Origin: Pseudomonas azadiae
Lineage (GTDB): Bacteria > Pseudomonadota > Gammaproteobacteria > Pseudomonadales > Pseudomonadaceae
DNA: 64,000 bases
Assembly: GCF_019145355.1 (NCBI RefSeq)
Contig: NZ_JAHSTY010000001.1
Location: 2,666,001 to 2,730,000, forward strand
Direction of reading: 5' to 3'
Positions 37,449 through 48,336 of this stretch are shown in pieces. Positions within the stretch are counted from its first letter, which is position 1. Every line of letters starts with the position of its first letter. The notes below the pieces were generated by a model, which ran no database searches, was not told where the DNA came from, and saw only the letters and a list, made by a program, of their open reading frames with translations. A program made the translations under genes and the position numbers.

Positions 37449-39113
37449 TTAGCCCAGCAGCGCCTGCTGGCCCTTCGCGAACGTCAGGTAATCGACCAAT
37501 TCCGGCAACGGCAGTGGCTTGCTGATCAAATAACCCTGGGCCTGGTCACACCCGAACAAGCGCAACAACGCAAGCTGCTCGGGAGTTTCCACACCTTCGG
37601 CAACCACTTCCAGGTTGAGGTTGTGGGCCAGGTTGATCATGGCATGCACCAACTTGCGGTTCTCTTCGCGCTCTTCCATGCCGCCGACAAAGCTCTTGTC
37701 GATCTTCAACAAGGCAATCGGCAGGCTGTTGAGGTGCACGAACGAGGAGAAACCGGTGCCGAAATCATCCAGGGAAAACCGCACACCGAGGCGGCCGAGG
37801 GCGTCCATGGTCTGCTTGACCAGGTCGCTGCGGCGCATCACGGCGGTTTCGGTGAGTTCGAACTCCAGCCATTGCGCCTCCACGCCCCGCTCGGCAATCA
37901 GCCGGCTGAGGGTCGAGAGCAACTGACTGTCCTGAAACTGTCGGAACGACAGGTTGACCGCCATGTGCAACGGCGGCAGGCCACGTTCGCGCAGGTCCTG
38001 CATGTCGCGAAGAGCGCGGGAAATGACCCAATAACCCAAAGGGACGATCAGGCCGCTTTGCTCGGCCAAGGGCACGAATTCGCTCGGCGGCAGCAGGCCA
38101 CGCTCGCCATGGCGCCAGCGCACCAGGGCTTCCAGGCCGACGATATGCCCGTCGTCCAGGTCAAGCCGTGGCTGGTAATGCAGCTCCAGCTCATCACGAC
38201 GCAAGGCGCGGCGCAGCTCGCTTTCCAGGTCGGCGAGGCTGCGCGCGTTGCGGTTGATACGTTCGTTGAAGATATGAAAGGTGCAGCCCTGGGTGCTTTT
38301 GGCTTGTTGCATGGCGATATGGGCGTGCCACATCAACGGGTCGGCGCCCGCACGGGCACGGGCATGTGCCACGCCCAGGCTGCAACCGATCAGCAGGCTT
38401 TCGCCATCCACCCAGTAGGGTTCGGCCATGACTTCGGTGATGCGCTCGGCCATCCACTCGGCACGCTGGGGCGCACGGCGGGTGTCGATCAACAGGGCGA
38501 ATTCGTCGCTGCCCAGGCGCGCCAGTTGGTCCCCGGCTTCGAGCTGGCTCTTGAGCCGCGAGACCACTTGCAGGATCAACCGGTCGCCGGCCTGGTGGCC
38601 AAGCGCATCGTTGGCATGGCGAAAGTTGTCGAGGTCCAGGTGACCCAGGGCCAGGCCGCGCCCTTCATTCTCGGCCAACCGCGCGGTCAGCAGGGTCTGG
38701 AAGCCCTGGCGGTTGGCGATGCCGGTGAGCGGGTCCTGTTCGGCCAGGCGCTGCAGGGTATTTTCCAGCAGCCCACGCTCGCGCACATGGCGCAGGCAGC
38801 GGCGCAGTGTGTCGGCGTCCAATCCATCACGGACCAGCCAATCGCTGACACCAAGGGGGGCTACCCGCGGTTCCTGCTCCAGCAGCAACACGCACGGCAA
38901 GCTGCAACGGCCAGGGCCGGGTTGCAGACTGGGCGTGGTCAATAGCACGGCGCTCTGGTCGTCATCGAACAGACGACTCACGGATGCCCAATTTGGCGCA
39001 CTGATCAGCACAGCCCCATCGCCCATCGGCGCCAGGCACTCGCGCAACAACGCTGCCCACGCGGGCTCATCGGCCAGCAGCAGCAAACGCAAGGGTTCGA
39101 CAGGCGTAGACAA
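37449..39113 (-). CDS. c-di-GMP phosphodiesterase with pseudo-receiver and degenerate GGDEF
   Basis: The 554-residue protein has three parts. Residues 1-115 have a receiver-like fold (LRLLLLADEPAWAALLREC) without an Asp where phosphorylation would occur (AVLLTTPSL). Residues 118-280 are a GGDEF domain with the signature altered to GSDEF. Residues 295-550 are an EAL domain with apparently intact catalytic motifs: EALVRW, NLSFRQF, ELTET, DDFGTGFSS, KIDKSF and EGVET. It probably hydrolyses c-di-GMP, with GGDEF as a regulatory GTP-binding part. It matches the gene next to rep in P. aeruginosa (PA5295, ProE). Start is TTG at 39113 after AGGGAG. Confidence 0.88.
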   Translation of the reverse strand: MSTPVEPLRLLLLADEPAWAALLRECLAPMGDGAVLISAPNWASVSRLFDDDQSAVLLTTPSLQPGPGRCSLPCVLLLEQEPRVAPLGVSDWLVRDGLDADTLRRCLRHVRERGLLENTLQRLAEQDPLTGIANRQGFQTLLTARLAENEGRGLALGHLDLDNFRHANDALGHQAGDRLILQVVSRLKSQLEAGDQLARLGSDEFALLIDTRRAPQRAEWMAERITEVMAEPYWVDGESLLIGCSLGVAHARARAGADPLMWHAHIAMQQAKSTQGCTFHIFNERINRNARSLADLESELRRALRRDELELHYQPRLDLDDGHIVGLEALVRWRHGERGLLPPSEFVPLAEQSGLIVPLGYWVISRALRDMQDLRERGLPPLHMAVNLSFRQFQDSQLLSTLSRLIAERGVEAQWLEFELTETAVMRRSDLVKQTMDALGRLGVRFSLDDFGTGFSSFVHLNSLPIALLKIDKSFVGGMEEREENRKLVHAMINLAHNLNLEVVAEGVETPEQLALLRLFGCDQAQGYLISKPLPLPELVDYLTFAKGQQALLG

Positions 39114-39369
39114 GCTAGCTCCCTAGACTCTGCAAGATTTCGATGGCGGCGGGCATTATGACCTGCGGCCCGATAATCACCAATGATAGGGGTTACCAAA
39201 TACGCGAACTGTAAAGATTAGTCTCACATAACCCCCACATCCTGCGGCAAAGTAACAAAACCGGCAAATTTAGATCGAGTGGTACGTCACACTGTCGTTC
39301 TGACAGAGCAGAATCCTGCCAGCCTGTTAAAATGCCCGCCCTTTTGAATAACGACTCCCTGAATTCCGT

Positions 39370-41379
39370 ATGTCCCGACTCAATCCCCGGCAGCAAGAAG
39401 CCGTGAACTACGTCGGCGGCCCTCTATTGGTGCTCGCCGGTGCAGGCTCCGGCAAGACCAGCGTGATCACCCGCAAGATCGCGCACCTGATCCAGAACTG
39501 CGGCATCCGCGCCCAGTACATCGTCGCCATGACCTTTACCAACAAGGCCGCGCGTGAGATGAAAGAGCGTGTCGGCACCCTGCTCAAAGGTGGCGAAGGC
39601 CGTGGCCTCACCGTGTGCACCTTCCACAACCTGGGCCTGAACATCATCCGCAAGGAACATGCGCGGCTGGGCTACAAGCCGGGCTTCTCGATCTTCGACG
39701 AGACCGACGTCAAGGCCCTGATGACCGACATCATGCAGAAGGAATACGCAGGCGACGACGGCGTGGACGAGATCAAGAACATGATCGGCGCCTGGAAAAA
39801 CGACCTGGTCCTGCCCGCCCAGGCCCTGGAAAACGCACGCAACCCCAAGGAGCAGACCGCCGCCATCGTCTACACCCACTATCAGCGCACGCTCAAAGCG
39901 TTCAACGCGGTGGACTTCGACGACCTGATCCTGCAGCCGGTCAAGCTGTTCCAGGAACACGCCGACATCCTTGAGAAATGGCAGAACAAGGTGCGCTACC
40001 TGCTGGTGGACGAATACCAGGACACCAACGCCAGCCAGTATTTGCTGGTGAAGCTGCTGATCGGCACACGCAACCAGTTCACCGTGGTGGGCGACGATGA
40101 CCAGTCGATCTACGCCTGGCGCGGCGCCCGCCCGGAAAACCTGATGCTGCTCAAGGTCGATTTCCCGTCCTTGAAAGTGGTGATGCTGGAGCAGAACTAC
40201 CGCTCCACCAGCCGCATCCTGCGCTGCGCCAACGTGCTGATCTCCAACAACCCCCACGAGTTCGAAAAGCAACTGTGGAGCGAGATGGGCCACGGCGATG
40301 AGATCCGCGTGATCCGCTGCCGCAACGAAGACGCCGAAGCCGAGCGCGTGGCCGTGGAAATCCTCAGCCTGCACCTGCGCACCGACCGGCCTTACAGCGA
40401 TTTCGCCATCCTGTACCGCGGCAACTACCAGGCCAAGCTGATCGAGCTGAAACTGCAGCATCACCAGATTCCGTATCGCCTGTCCGGCGGCAACAGCTTT
40501 TTCGGACGCCAGGAAGTCAAGGACCTGATGGCCTACTTCCGCCTGATCGTGAACCCGGACGACGACAACGCCTTCCTGCGCGTGATCAACGTGCCCCGCC
40601 GGGAAATCGGCTCCACGACCCTGGAAAAGCTCGGCAATTACGCCACCGAACGCAAGATCTCGATGTACGCCGCCACCGATGAAATCGGCCTGGGCGAGCA
40701 CCTCGACACGCGCTTCACCGATCGCCTGTCGCGCTTCAAGCGCTTCATGGACAAGGTGCGCGAGCAATGCGCCGGCGAAGACCCGATCAGCGCCCTGCGC
40801 AGCATGGTCATGGACATCGACTACGAGAACTGGCTGCGCACCAACAGTTCCAGCGACAAGGCCGCGGATTACCGCATGGGCAACGTCTGGTTCCTGATCG
40901 AAGCACTGAAAAACACCCTGGAAAAAGACGAAGACGGCGAAATGACCGTCGAAGACGCCATCGGCAAACTGGTGCTGCGCGACATGCTCGAGCGCCAGCA
41001 AGAAGAGGAAGACGGCGCAGAGGGCGTGCAGATGATGACCTTGCATGCCTCCAAGGGCCTGGAATTTCCCTATGTGTTCATCATGGGCATGGAAGAGGAA
41101 ATCCTTCCGCACCGTTCCAGCATCGAGGCCGACACCATCGAAGAAGAACGGCGCCTGGCCTACGTGGGCATTACCCGCGCGCGTCAGACCCTGGCCTTCA
41201 CCTTTGCCGCCAAGCGCAAGCAATACGGCGAAATCATCGACTGTGCCCCCAGCCGGTTCCTCGATGAGCTACCGCCGGACGATCTGGCGTGGGAAGGCAA
41301 TGACGACACGCCCACCGAAGTGAAGGCCGTTCGCGGCAACACCGCCCTGGCGGATATACGCGCGATGTTAAAGCGCTAG
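39370..41379 (+). CDS. rep: Rep ATP-dependent DNA helicase
   Basis: A 669-residue SF1A helicase. The Q motif LNPRQQEAVNY leads into Walker A AGAGSGKTSV (24-33). Then come TFTNKAAREMKERV, motif II VDEYQDTN, motif III VVGDDDQSIYAWRGA, motif IV LEQNYRSTSRIL, motif V MTLHASKGLEFPYVF and motif VI EERRLAYVGITRARQTL. It unwinds DNA 3'-5' and helps replication forks pass bound proteins. It is divergent from the EAL gene across 256 bases with no gene in them. Confidence 0.96.
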   Translation: MSRLNPRQQEAVNYVGGPLLVLAGAGSGKTSVITRKIAHLIQNCGIRAQYIVAMTFTNKAAREMKERVGTLLKGGEGRGLTVCTFHNLGLNIIRKEHARLGYKPGFSIFDETDVKALMTDIMQKEYAGDDGVDEIKNMIGAWKNDLVLPAQALENARNPKEQTAAIVYTHYQRTLKAFNAVDFDDLILQPVKLFQEHADILEKWQNKVRYLLVDEYQDTNASQYLLVKLLIGTRNQFTVVGDDDQSIYAWRGARPENLMLLKVDFPSLKVVMLEQNYRSTSRILRCANVLISNNPHEFEKQLWSEMGHGDEIRVIRCRNEDAEAERVAVEILSLHLRTDRPYSDFAILYRGNYQAKLIELKLQHHQIPYRLSGGNSFFGRQEVKDLMAYFRLIVNPDDDNAFLRVINVPRREIGSTTLEKLGNYATERKISMYAATDEIGLGEHLDTRFTDRLSRFKRFMDKVREQCAGEDPISALRSMVMDIDYENWLRTNSSSDKAADYRMGNVWFLIEALKNTLEKDEDGEMTVEDAIGKLVLRDMLERQQEEEDGAEGVQMMTLHASKGLEFPYVFIMGMEEEILPHRSSIEADTIEEERRLAYVGITRARQTLAFTFAAKRKQYGEIIDCAPSRFLDELPPDDLAWEGNDDTPTEVKAVRGNTALADIRAMLKR

Positions 41380-41424
41380 AATCGACTACTTTTTAATCGA
41401 CTTTCGGCGCACACCCGCCATTAG

Positions 41425-42009
<585 letters not shown>

Positions 42010-42049
42010 TCGCGACCTCGCACGTATCTGGTGCGAACACGGTTAAACA

Positions 42050-42138
42050 TGTGGGAGCGGGCTTGCTCGCGAATGCGCAGTGTCAGTCAATACATCATTG
42101 ACTGACAGACTGCATTCGCGAGCAAGCCCGCTCCCACA
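42050..42138. repeat. REP doublet, family A
   Basis: Perfect inverted copies with core GGGAGCGGGCTTGCTCGCG and AATGC tails. The loop itself contains the smaller inverted repeat GTCAGTCAAT / ATTGACTGAC. It fills the gap between convergent xpt and the CoA hydrolase gene. Confidence 0.93.
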
Positions 42139-42157
42139 TTTGGTTTTGTGGTGTCTG

Positions 42158-44080
42158 TTAGTGCGCGGTTGCCTGTAAACCCGCCAGCAATAGGCGCTGA
42201 TACAGCTCCTCTTTCAAACCCTGCGGCTTATCCAACTGCATCCGCTTCAAATGCTCAGGAAATGCCTCCGGCTCCGGCGCGTCCAGCGCGGCCTTGCCCA
42301 GCTCCAGAATCTCCGTCAGCTTGAACTTGCTCTTGAGCCAGTTCAGCGCGCGCAACAGGTCCCGCTCCTCATCCGTGAAATCACTGCCCAGCGGATACTC
42401 CGTAAACAACCGACGATGGCGCGCTTGAATAGCCTGCAACCGCTCGGGCGTGTTGTCGGCAAAGCGCGGATCCAGTTGAAAGTCCTTGGGCAACTTGCCG
42501 GCCTTCTGCGCCTGCTCGATCAAATCATGCTGGAAGCGTGAATCGGTGATGTTGAGCAACGCTTCGATCACCTTGGCATCCGTCTGGCCACGCAGATCGG
42601 CGATTCCGTATTCGGTGATGACAATATCCCGCAGGTGCCGGGGAATCGTGCAGTGACCATACTCCCAGACGATATTGGAACTGACCTCCCCCGCCGACTC
42701 ACGCCAGCTGCGCAGGATCAGGATCGACCGCGCGCCTTCCAGTGCATGGCCCTGGGCAACGAAGTTATATTGCCCGCCCACACCGCTGAGCACTCGACCC
42801 TCTTCAAGCTGGTCAGCCACGCCTGCGCCGAGCAGCGTCACCATGATCGCGCTGTTGATAAACCGCGCATCCAGGCGTTGCAGGCGCTTGAGTTCTTCCT
42901 GGCCGTAGAGCTCGTTGATGTAGCTGATGCAGGTCATGTTGAATTCGAGACGCTTGGCGTGGGTCATTTCCTGCAAGCGCTGGTAAAAACTGCGCGGGCC
43001 GAGAAAGAAACCGCCGTGGATCGAAATGCCGTCAGGCTGCGCCGCGTCGTCGAGGGTGCCGGCGTTGGCCCGCTCCTGGGTTGCCACGTCAGGGTAGACT
43101 TTGCGGCGGATAATCCCCGCGTCCGCCAGCACCAACAGACCGTTGACGAACATCTCGCTGCAGCCGTAAAGGCCGCGGGCGAAGGGATCGACCCCGCCTT
43201 CACGGCTGATCAGGGGCGCCCATTGGTACACGTCGAGGTCGGTCAGCAGCAATCGATAGGCTTCGTTGTCGGCCTGGCGCGCCAATAGCGCGGCGGTCAG
43301 CGCATCGCCCATGGAGCCAATGCCGATCTGCAAGGTGCCGCCGTCGCGCACCAGGGTGCTGGCATGCAGGCCGATAAAGTGATCCTGGAAACCCACCGGC
43401 ATATTCGGCGTGGAGAACAGCGTGGTGCTGTCTTTTTCGTCGATCAGGTAATCGAAGGCATCCATGCCCAACTCGGCATCCCCAGGCATGTAGGGCAAAT
43501 CGCTGTGGACTTGGCCGACGATCAGCACGGTTTCCCCGGCGTCACGGCGTTTGGCGATCATCGGCAGCAGATCAAGGGTGATGTCCGGGTTGCAGCTCAA
43601 GCTCAGGCGGTCGGGATGGTCGGTGCTGCTCGCCACCAGTTGCGCCACCAGGTTCAGCCCTGCAGCGTTGATGTCGCGGGCAGCGTGGCTGTAGTTGCTG
43701 CTGACGTAATCCTGCTGGGCCGACTCGCTGTGGAGCAAGCTGCCCGGCTGCATGAAGAACTGCTGCACGTGGATGTTTTTCGGGAGACGGTCTTTCTGCA
43801 GGTCGGCGAGGAAATCCAGTTCGGGATAATCGCCAAACACCCGCTCGATAAAGGGTTCAAGAAAGCGTTTCTGCAAGCCGTCGCCCAGTGTGGGTCGGCC
43901 CAGGCTCAACGCGGTATAGATCGTCAACGACCGTTCGGGCAACTTGGCGACACGGCGGTACAGGGCGTTGGCAAACAGATTGGGCTTGCCCAGGCCAAGC
44001 GGCATGCCCATGTGGATATGCGCCGGCAGGCGCGCCAGTACGTCTTCAACTGCTTGCTCGATTGAACACAACTGCACCAT
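42158..44080 (-). CDS. Acetyl-CoA hydrolase/transferase family protein
   Basis: ATG at 44080 after GGAGGG gives 640 residues, longer than the ~500 of typical SucC-type CoA transferases. It has the N-terminal hydrolase/transferase domain (AHIHMGMPLGLGKPNLFANALYRR) and the C-terminal domain with VGGQYNFVAQG and ITEYGIADLRGQTD, the latter a family signature. Members move CoA between acids or hydrolyse acyl-CoA. The substrate is not evident. It stands between convergent xpt and upstream cycB, as in P. aeruginosa. Confidence 0.88.
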   Translation of the reverse strand: MVQLCSIEQAVEDVLARLPAHIHMGMPLGLGKPNLFANALYRRVAKLPERSLTIYTALSLGRPTLGDGLQKRFLEPFIERVFGDYPELDFLADLQKDRLPKNIHVQQFFMQPGSLLHSESAQQDYVSSNYSHAARDINAAGLNLVAQLVASSTDHPDRLSLSCNPDITLDLLPMIAKRRDAGETVLIVGQVHSDLPYMPGDAELGMDAFDYLIDEKDSTTLFSTPNMPVGFQDHFIGLHASTLVRDGGTLQIGIGSMGDALTAALLARQADNEAYRLLLTDLDVYQWAPLISREGGVDPFARGLYGCSEMFVNGLLVLADAGIIRRKVYPDVATQERANAGTLDDAAQPDGISIHGGFFLGPRSFYQRLQEMTHAKRLEFNMTCISYINELYGQEELKRLQRLDARFINSAIMVTLLGAGVADQLEEGRVLSGVGGQYNFVAQGHALEGARSILILRSWRESAGEVSSNIVWEYGHCTIPRHLRDIVITEYGIADLRGQTDAKVIEALLNITDSRFQHDLIEQAQKAGKLPKDFQLDPRFADNTPERLQAIQARHRRLFTEYPLGSDFTDEERDLLRALNWLKSKFKLTEILELGKAALDAPEPEAFPEHLKRMQLDKPQGLKEELYQRLLLAGLQATAH

Positions 44081-44173
44081 CCGACCCTCCTGAACATTCC
44101 ATGATTGGGGCTTGGACAGAGCGTGGCGGGTCTTTGCTGCAAAGAACAGCCTGGAAACACAAATTAGGCCCAC

Positions 44174-44201
44174 AAAAAAGCCGCTGATCAGCGGCTTTTT
44201 T
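44174..44201. terminator. Bidirectional terminator after cycB
   Basis: GCCGCTGATCAGCGGC is a 16-bp perfect palindrome flanked by AAAAAA and TTTTTTT. It lies 13 bases past the cycB stop and upstream of the CoA-hydrolase gene, both on the minus strand. Confidence 0.9.
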
Positions 44202-44213
44202 ACGAAGACCGGT

Positions 44214-44642
44214 TTATTTCAGACCCGACATCTTCTGGATTGCGCCCTTGAGCTCTTCATCCGAGCAATCCGCACATGTGCCCTTGGGCGGCATGGCGTT
44301 GATGCCCGTGATGGCCTTGGCCAGAATGCCATCGAGGCCACCCTGATGGTCGGCGCGCTCTTTCCAGGCCGCGGTATCGCCGATTTTCGGGGCGTTCAGC
44401 AGGCCAGTACCATGGCAGGCGTTGCAGTGCTTGGCGATCACTTCGTCCGGGGTCTTGGCTCCCCCGCCACCGCCCGCCGCCACTGCGACTTCCATCCCCT
44501 TGCATTCCTGGCCTTGGACGCAAACCTGGCCCACAGGCTCCAGGCGCTTGGCAATGTCATCAGTGGTCGCAGCTTGAGCGCTGACAGCCCATAGGGCCAG
44601 TACGGTTGCTGGTGCGGCCAGCATTTTCATAATTAGGTTCAC
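44214..44642 (-). CDS. cycB: Cytochrome c5
   Basis: I choose GTG at 44642, eight bases after GAGG, giving 142 residues; an internal ATG four codons on is also possible. A signal peptide ends near AQA (residue 24). Haem motif CNACH is at 73-77, followed by GTGLLNAPKIGD. The Met ligand is in AMPPKGTCADCSDEEL, whose extra Cys pair is typical of the c5 class. It carries electrons in the periplasm. It is monocistronic with its own terminator. Confidence 0.9.
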   Translation of the reverse strand: MNLIMKMLAAPATVLALWAVSAQAATTDDIAKRLEPVGQVCVQGQECKGMEVAVAAGGGGGAKTPDEVIAKHCNACHGTGLLNAPKIGDTAAWKERADHQGGLDGILAKAITGINAMPPKGTCADCSDEELKGAIQKMSGLK

Positions 44643-44809
44643 GCGTTCACCCTCATGGTGGCTATTCACGCCTGCGGCCACGGTTTCGCAGGCGGCGAAA
44701 GTATAACGGTTAGCCCGCCTGGCCGAAACAACCCTATTAAATAAAGGGAGATTCAGTCTCGCGGATACTGCACGGGTGTCTCTGCAACGCTGGCAGGACG
44801 CCTCTTTTG

Positions 44810-45358
44810 TTAAAAGTTCGCGGGGGTGGCTGCGCTGATTAGTCGCGCCGGCACGTCGAACGGATTGCGAAAACGATGGGGCTTGGTACTTTCAAAGTAG
44901 TAGCTATCGCCCGCTTCGAGCACAAAAGTTTCGAGACCGACCACCAACTCCAGACGGCCCTCCACCAGAATCCCGGTTTCCTCGCCTTCGTGGGTGAGCA
45001 TTTCTTCGCCCGTATCGGCACCCGGCGGGTAGATTTCGTTGAGAAACGCAATCGCCCGGCTAGGATGCGCCCGGCCCACCAGTTTCATGGTGACGGCGCC
45101 GTCGGAGATATCGATCAGCTCATTGGCTTTATAGACGATCTGGGTCGGTATTTCCTGGAGGATCTCCTCGGAAAAAAACTCGACCATCGACATGGGGATG
45201 CCGCCCAGCACCTTGCGCAAGGAGCTGATCGAGGGACTGACGCTGTTTTTTTCGATCATCGAAATGGTGCTGTTGGTGACACCCGCGCGCTTGGCGAGCT
45301 CCCGCTGGGAAAGACCTTTCAGTTTACGGATGGATTGCAGTCGTTCGCCGACGTCCAA
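44810..45358 (-). CDS. XRE-cupin transcriptional regulator (PuuR-like)
   Basis: A 182-residue protein. The helix-turn-helix is at 5-60 (RLQSIRKLKGLSQRELAKRAGVTNSTISMIEKN). The C-terminal cupin domain (about 105-175) has HEGEETGILVEGRLELVVG and GDSYYFESTKPHRFRN. This layout is that of PuuR, the polyamine-responsive repressor. Polyamine-type genes (49.5 and 57.2 kb) are in the window but not adjacent. It lies between cycB and dadX on the minus strand, with about 115 bases to dadX. Confidence 0.88.
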   Translation of the reverse strand: MDVGERLQSIRKLKGLSQRELAKRAGVTNSTISMIEKNSVSPSISSLRKVLGGIPMSMVEFFSEEILQEIPTQIVYKANELIDISDGAVTMKLVGRAHPSRAIAFLNEIYPPGADTGEEMLTHEGEETGILVEGRLELVVGLETFVLEAGDSYYFESTKPHRFRNPFDVPARLISAATPANF

Positions 45359-45474
45359 TGCAGGTGCCTCCTAGGATTCAGGCTTTGTTGTAATTGAGCG
45401 TTATCATGGCGACAGCGTTCAGTATTTACAACACTTGGGCCTAAATCCCGGGCAGAGGCGTTCGTGCCTGGCGC

Positions 45475-46548
45475 TCAAGCGCCGCAATAGAGCCTTGGCA
45501 CGCGGCGCAGGTTGCAGAACAGCTGGTAGGGAATGGTCTCGGCGCATACCGCGACGTCACTGGCAAGGATCTGTTTGCCCCACAGTTCCACCGTGGAACC
45601 GAGCCCGGCCTGCGGCACGTCGGTCAGGTCGATGCACAGCATGTCCATGGACACGCGCCCCAGCAACTGGCTGCGTTGCCCGGCCACCAGCACCGGCGTG
45701 CCCGTCGGTGCATGGCGCGGGTAGCCGTCGGCATAACCCATGGCCACCACACCGATGCGCATCGGTTTTGGCGTAATGAACTTGGCGCCGTAGCCCACCG
45801 GCTCGCCGGCCGGCAGTTCACGTACGCAGATAACCTTGGATTCCAGGGTCATCACCGGCTGCAGACGCGATGCCACCGCCTGTTCTTCGCCGAACGGCGT
45901 GGCGCCGTAGAGCATGATGCCAGGGCGCACCCAATCACTGGACACCTTCGGCCAGCCCATCACCGACGGCGAATTGCGCAGGCTGACCTCGGCCGACAAG
46001 CCTTGGCGCGCCGCTTCAAATACCGCCACCTGTTCATCACTGCGCCCGCAGTCGAGTTCATCGGCGCGGGCAAAGTGGCTCATCAACACAATCTTGGCCA
46101 CTTTTGCGCTGGCCAGCAGGCGCTGGTAAGCCTCGTGGTAATCCTTGGGGTGCAGGCCAACGCGGTGCATGCCCGAGTCGAGCTTGAGCCAGATGGTCAG
46201 CGGTTTGCCCAGCCTCGCCTGTTCGATGGCCTCCAGTTGCCACAACGAATGCACCACGCACCATAAGTCATGCTCGATGATCAGCGGCAGCTCGTCAGCT
46301 TCGAAAAAACCTTCCAGCAGCAACACCGGCGCACGGATGCCCGCGGCGCGCAGCTCCAAGGCTTCCTCGATGCAGGCCACGGCAAACCCATCGGCCTGGG
46401 CCTCCAGCGCCTGGGCCACGGGCACGGCGCCATGGCCGTAGGCATCGGCCTTGATCACGGCAAGGGCCTTGGCCCCCGCGACTTCGCGAGCCAGTTGGTA
46501 GTTGTGGCGCAGGGCCTGGAGGTCGATCAGGGCACGGGCTGGGCGCAT
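45475..46548 (-). CDS. dadX: Catabolic alanine racemase
   Basis: A 357-residue PLP enzyme with PLP Lys33 in [10 protein letters not shown], the [14 protein letters not shown] segment, and catalytic Tyr in GYADGYPR / [10 protein letters not shown]. It interconverts L- and D-alanine. Placement next to ridA and dadA marks it as the catabolic racemase that makes D-alanine for DadA rather than the biosynthetic Alr. It is the last gene of the dadA-ridA-dadX operon, 83 bases after ridA. Confidence 0.94.
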   Translation of the reverse strand: MRPARALIDLQALRHNYQLAREVAGAKALAVIKADAYGHGAVPVAQALEAQADGFAVACIEEALELRAAGIRAPVLLLEGFFEADELPLIIEHDLWCVVHSLWQLEAIEQARLGKPLTIWLKLDSGMHRVGLHPKDYHEAYQRLLASAKVAKIVLMSHFARADELDCGRSDEQVAVFEAARQGLSAEVSLRNSPSVMGWPKVSSDWVRPGIMLYGATPFGEEQAVASRLQPVMTLESKVICVRELPAGEPVGYGAKFITPKPMRIGVVAMGYADGYPRHAPTGTPVLVAGQRSQLLGRVSMDMLCIDLTDVPQAGLGSTVELWGKQILASDVAVCAETIPYQLFCNLRRVPRLYCGA

Positions 46549-46631
46549 GGCGGCGGGCTTCTAGGCGGCAGAGTGAAAAAACCGGCACTGACAGATTGCG
46601 CCAGCGCCGGGAAAGGGATCTTTGTTAAGGG

Positions 46632-46985
46632 TTAAGGCAGGGCCGCCACGACGGACAGCTCTACCAGAATTTGCGGTTCGCACAGTTTGGCTTCAACCGT
46701 GGCGCGAGCCGGGGCGACACCCTTGGGCAGCCACTCGTCCCACACGCGGTTCATGCCGGCAAAATCGGCATCGATGTCTTTCAGGTAGATCGTCACCGAC
46801 AGCAGCCTGGTCTTGTCGGTACCGGCCAGGTCCAGCAGGCGCTCGATATTGGCCAAGGTTTCCCGGGTCTGCTGTTCAATGCCGGCATTCATGTCGTCGC
46901 CGACCTGCCCGGCCAGGTACACGGTACCGCTGTGGACAACGATCTGGCTCATGCGCTCATTGGTGAGCTGGCGCTGGATTGACAT
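46632..46985 (-). CDS. RidA family deaminase
   Basis: ATG at 46985 after AGGAG gives 117 residues. Family features are [17 protein letters not shown], the trimer core [21 protein letters not shown], and the active-site segment [19 protein letters not shown] with Arg and Glu in RidA positions. RidA hydrolyses reactive imine or enamine intermediates. Here the likely substrate is the imine released by DadA oxidising D-alanine. The gene overlaps the 3' end of dadA by 29 bases. Confidence 0.9.
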   Translation of the reverse strand: MSIQRQLTNERMSQIVVHSGTVYLAGQVGDDMNAGIEQQTRETLANIERLLDLAGTDKTRLLSVTIYLKDIDADFAGMNRVWDEWLPKGVAPARATVEAKLCEPQILVELSVVAALP

Positions 46986-48258
46986 GTTTTGCGGACTCCT
47001 GGTGGTTGCCATAACGGGAAATATCGAGGCCGGCGGCACTGATCTGCGGCGTTTTTTTCGCCATCAGATCGGCCAGCAAACGGCCGGAACCACAGGCCAT
47101 GGTCCAGCCGAGGGTACCGTGGCCGGTGTTCAGGAACAGGTTCTTGAACGGGGTGGCACCGACAATCGGCGTGCCGTCGGGTGTGGTCGGGCGCAAGCCG
47201 GTCCAGAACGTGGCTTCGGTCAGATCACCGCCCTGAGGATAAAGGTCGTTGACGATCATCTCCAGGGTTTCGCGCCGGCGCGGGTTGAGCGACAGGTCAA
47301 AACCGGCTATTTCAGCCATGCCGCCGACGCGGATGCGGTTGTCGAAACGGGTGATCGCGACCTTGTAGGTCTCGTCCAGAATGGTCGAAGTCGGTGCCAT
47401 CGCCGGGTTGGTGATCGGCACGGTCAGCGAGTAACCCTTGAGCGGGTAGACCGGCGCCTTGATCCCCAGCGGCTTGAGCAGTTTCGGCGAGTAGCTGCCG
47501 AGGGCCAGCACGTAGCGGTCGGCGGTTTCCAGCGCGCCATCGACCCAGACGCCGTTGATGCGGTCGCCGGCGTAATCGAGGCGCTGGATGTCCTGCTCGA
47601 AACGGAATTGCACACCCAATTGCTTGCACATGTCGGCCAGGCGGGTGGTGAACATCTGGCAGTCGCCCGTCTGGTCATTTGGCAGGCGCAGGGCACCGGC
47701 GAGGATATCGGTGACACTGGCCAGGGCCGGCTCGACGCGGGCGATGCCGGCGCGATCGAGCAGTTCGAACGGCACGCCGGACTCCTTCAATACGGCAATG
47801 TCCTTGGCCGCGCCGTCAAGCTGGGCCTGGGTGCGGAACAGTTGGGTAGTCCCAAGGCTACGGCCTTCGTAGGCGATGCCGGTCTCGGCGCGCAGTTCAT
47901 CAAGGCAATCGCGGCTGTACTCAGACAGACGCACCATGCGCTCCTTGTTCACCGCATAACGGCTGGCGGTGCAGTTGCGCAGCATCTGCGCCATCCACAG
48001 GTATTGATCGATATCGGCGGTGGCCTTGATCGCCAGCGGTGCGTGGCGCTGCAACAGCCATTTGACCGCCTTGAGCGGCACGCCCGGAGCGGCCCATGGC
48101 GACGCGTACCCAGGGGACACCTGGCCGGCGTTGGCGAAACTGGTTTCCATCGCAGCGGCGGGCTGACGGTCGACCACGACCACTTCAAAGCCGGCCCGCG
48201 CCAAATAGTAGGCACTGGTCACACCAATGACGCCGCTACCCAAGACCAGAACGCGCAT
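46957..48258 (-). CDS. dadA: D-amino acid dehydrogenase small subunit
   Basis: A 433-residue flavoprotein: FAD-binding [23 protein letters not shown] at the N-terminus, [21 protein letters not shown] near 50, and a second flavin segment [16 protein letters not shown] near 395. It oxidises D-alanine to pyruvate at the inner membrane face, giving electrons to the respiratory chain. It is first in dadA-ridA-dadX and divergent from the Lrp-type regulator gene. Confidence 0.95.
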   Translation of the reverse strand: MRVLVLGSGVIGVTSAYYLARAGFEVVVVDRQPAAAMETSFANAGQVSPGYASPWAAPGVPLKAVKWLLQRHAPLAIKATADIDQYLWMAQMLRNCTASRYAVNKERMVRLSEYSRDCLDELRAETGIAYEGRSLGTTQLFRTQAQLDGAAKDIAVLKESGVPFELLDRAGIARVEPALASVTDILAGALRLPNDQTGDCQMFTTRLADMCKQLGVQFRFEQDIQRLDYAGDRINGVWVDGALETADRYVLALGSYSPKLLKPLGIKAPVYPLKGYSLTVPITNPAMAPTSTILDETYKVAITRFDNRIRVGGMAEIAGFDLSLNPRRRETLEMIVNDLYPQGGDLTEATFWTGLRPTTPDGTPIVGATPFKNLFLNTGHGTLGWTMACGSGRLLADLMAKKTPQISAAGLDISRYGNHQESAKHVNPAPAHQ

Positions 48259-48336
48259 TTTATATCCTCATCGCGGGCAAGGCCGCTGACGTGTGTTATT
48301 CGAGCAATGATGAGCGCAGTGTAAAAAACTATAGCC

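Noticed and set aside
39424..41223. 599-codon minus-strand open frame opposite rep
   Set aside because: Antisense of a helicase gene with all motifs in the other strand.
42050..42138. Inverted repeats across the window as a CRISPR array or insertion-sequence ends
   Set aside because: They are dispersed single doublets in gaps between genes, without regular spacers, cas genes, transposase or target duplications. They fit REP doublets.
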